Source: an uncultured Eubacteriales bacterium (GTDB lineage: Bacteria > Bacillota > Clostridia > Christensenellales > Aristaeellaceae). From it: a stretch of 7,374 nt of DNA. A model generated the notes under the pieces. The model searched no databases. It saw only the letters and a list, made by a program, of their open reading frames with translations, and was not told where the DNA came from. Positions 6,352-7,374 of the stretch are shown here, piece by piece. Position 1 is the stretch's first letter. Each line of letters begins with the position of its first letter. The stretch spans positions 1 through 7,374 of the forward strand of contig CADBNX010000344.1 of NCBI GenBank assembly GCA_902796115.1, read 5' to 3'. The translations under genes and the position numbers were made by a program.

Positions 6352-7374
6352 CTACAGTCTGAGTGCTTTTTCCTTGAGCACGTACAGTTTGTTGAGCGCG
6401 TCCATCGGGGTCATTGCCATCACATCAAGCGCACGGATTTCCTCAATGAGCTCAACCTGCTGATAATTGGTCATATCGATCTGCTGGCGCTGCATTTTTT
6501 TGCCGGCCGTGATGATGTTCTGACCGATACTGCCCTGCGCGCCTTCCCGTACTTCCAGCCGCGCTTCGATTTCGTGGGCGCGGGCAATGACGCTCTTTGG
6601 CACACCGGCGAGCCTTGCCACGTAAACACCGAAGCTTTTATCCGCGCCGCCCGGACGGATCTTGCGCAGAAAGAGCACTTCTTCGCCGACTTCCTTGACC
6701 GCGACGCAGAAATTGACCACGCCGTCCAGATGGCCTTCCAGTTCGGACAGCTCGTGATAATGAGTGGCAAACAGCGTTTTCGCGCCGCTCTTTTTCGGGT
6801 CGCACAGGTATTCCACCGTTGCCCAGGCGATGCTCAGTCCGTCGAAAGTGCTGGTACCGCGTCCGATCTCGTCCAGAATCACCAGGGACGAGGCAGTCGC
6901 GCTCCGCAGGATATACGCCATTTCGGACATTTCCACCATAAAGGTGGATTGCCCGGAAGCGAGATCATCGGACGCGCCGACGCGGGTATATACGCAGTCG
7001 GTCATCGGGATCCTCGCCGCGGCCGCGGGTACGAATGAGCCCATATGCGCCATCAGTACGATCAGCGCCACCTGACGCATATAGGTGGATTTGCCGGCCA
7101 TGTTGGGACCCGTGATAATGTGCATGCGGCGGGACGCGTTATCCATCAGGGTATCGTTGGGCACAAAACCGTCCTGCAGCTTTTTTTCGACGACAGGGTG
7201 CCGTCCGTCGGTAATGGAAAGCTCCCCGTCGGCCGCGATCTCCGGACGCGCGTAGTGGTTTTCGGACGCGGCTTTCGACAGACTGAGCAGCGCGTCCAGC
7301 GTTTTATACCCAAGCGCGGTTTTCTGAAGGCGGCCGATCTGCTTTTCGATTTCACCGCGGATTTCCTCAAACAG
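6352..7374 (-). CDS. mutS: DNA mismatch repair protein MutS, C-terminal 340 codons
   Basis: The 3' part of mutS; the reading frame is open to the window's right edge and the N-terminal mismatch-binding, connector and most lever/clamp domains lie outside. The visible part begins in the lever region (LFEEIRGEIEKQIGRLQKTA). It continues with GRHPVVEKKL and the ABC-type ATPase domain: Walker A GPNMAGKST, then GASDDLASGQSTFMVEM (MutS signature), Walker B and D-loop LVILDEIGRGTSTFDGLSIAW, and the switch histidine in FATHYHEL. A helix-turn-helix dimerisation segment (GVYVARLAGVPKSVIARAHEIE) follows. The C-terminus (ALNKLYVLKEKALRL) ends in a TAG eight bases before mutL. MutS binds mismatches and, with ATP, recruits MutL. 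No residue is missing in the part seen. Confidence 0.98.
   Translation of the reverse strand: MFEEIRGEIEKQIGRLQKTALGYKTLDALLSLSKAASENHYARPEIAADGELSITDGRHPVVEKKLQDGFVPNDTLMDNASRRMHIITGPNMAGKSTYMRQVALIVLMAHMGSFVPAAAARIPMTDCVYTRVGASDDLASGQSTFMVEMSEMAYILRSATASSLVILDEIGRGTSTFDGLSIAWATVEYLCDPKKSGAKTLFATHYHELSELEGHLDGVVNFCVAVKEVGEEVLFLRKIRPGGADKSFGVYVARLAGVPKSVIARAHEIEARLEVREGAQGSIGQNIITAGKKMQRQQIDMTNYQQVELIEEIRALDVMAMTPMDALNKLYVLKEKALRL

Overview
The window is ordinary, well-conserved bacterial chromosome of the Firmicutes type, most likely a GC-rich member of the Clostridia. The basis is the minus-strand order mutS-mutL-miaA-'methionine gamma-lyase family' gene (ynbB-like), a typical Clostridia arrangement, together with a MutL that carries the metal-dependent endonuclease motifs. 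Genus and species cannot be read from the window.

Layout, following transcription from high to low coordinates. Positions 7374-6352 hold the C-terminal 340 codons of mutS, cut by the window edge. mutL (6343-4412) starts 8 bases after the mutS stop. miaA (4415-3498) overlaps the end of mutL by 4 bases (ATGA), and the ynbB-like PLP enzyme gene (3501-2266) overlaps the end of miaA in the same way. These four genes look like one translationally coupled operon. After a 198-base gap that contains a curious 27-codon reading frame (2243-2160) comes a MATE-family efflux transporter (2067-706), followed by a strong stem-loop (633-685). Positions 705-201 hold no convincing gene. This stretch is visibly more AT-rich and carries several small inverted repeats, a 10-base tandem repeat and two identical 28-base repeats. 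At 200-1 lies the start of an ATPase gene of the AAA/DUF4143 group (COG1373-like), cut by the other window edge, with its own candidate promoter placed exactly between the two 28-base repeats.

Function: MutS and MutL recognise mismatches and start their repair. MiaA adds the isopentenyl group to A37 of tRNAs reading UNN codons. The ynbB-like protein is a fold-type I PLP enzyme whose substrate is not settled. The MATE protein exports small molecules using an ion gradient. The ATPase gene is an accessory-type gene that looks separately regulated.

No new multi-gene system is visible. The items most worth a second look are the repeat-bracketed promoter of the ATPase gene, the short frame whose first residues (MCGIAGSIG) match a class II glutamine amidotransferase N-terminus, and the absence of hfq between miaA and the ynbB-like gene.
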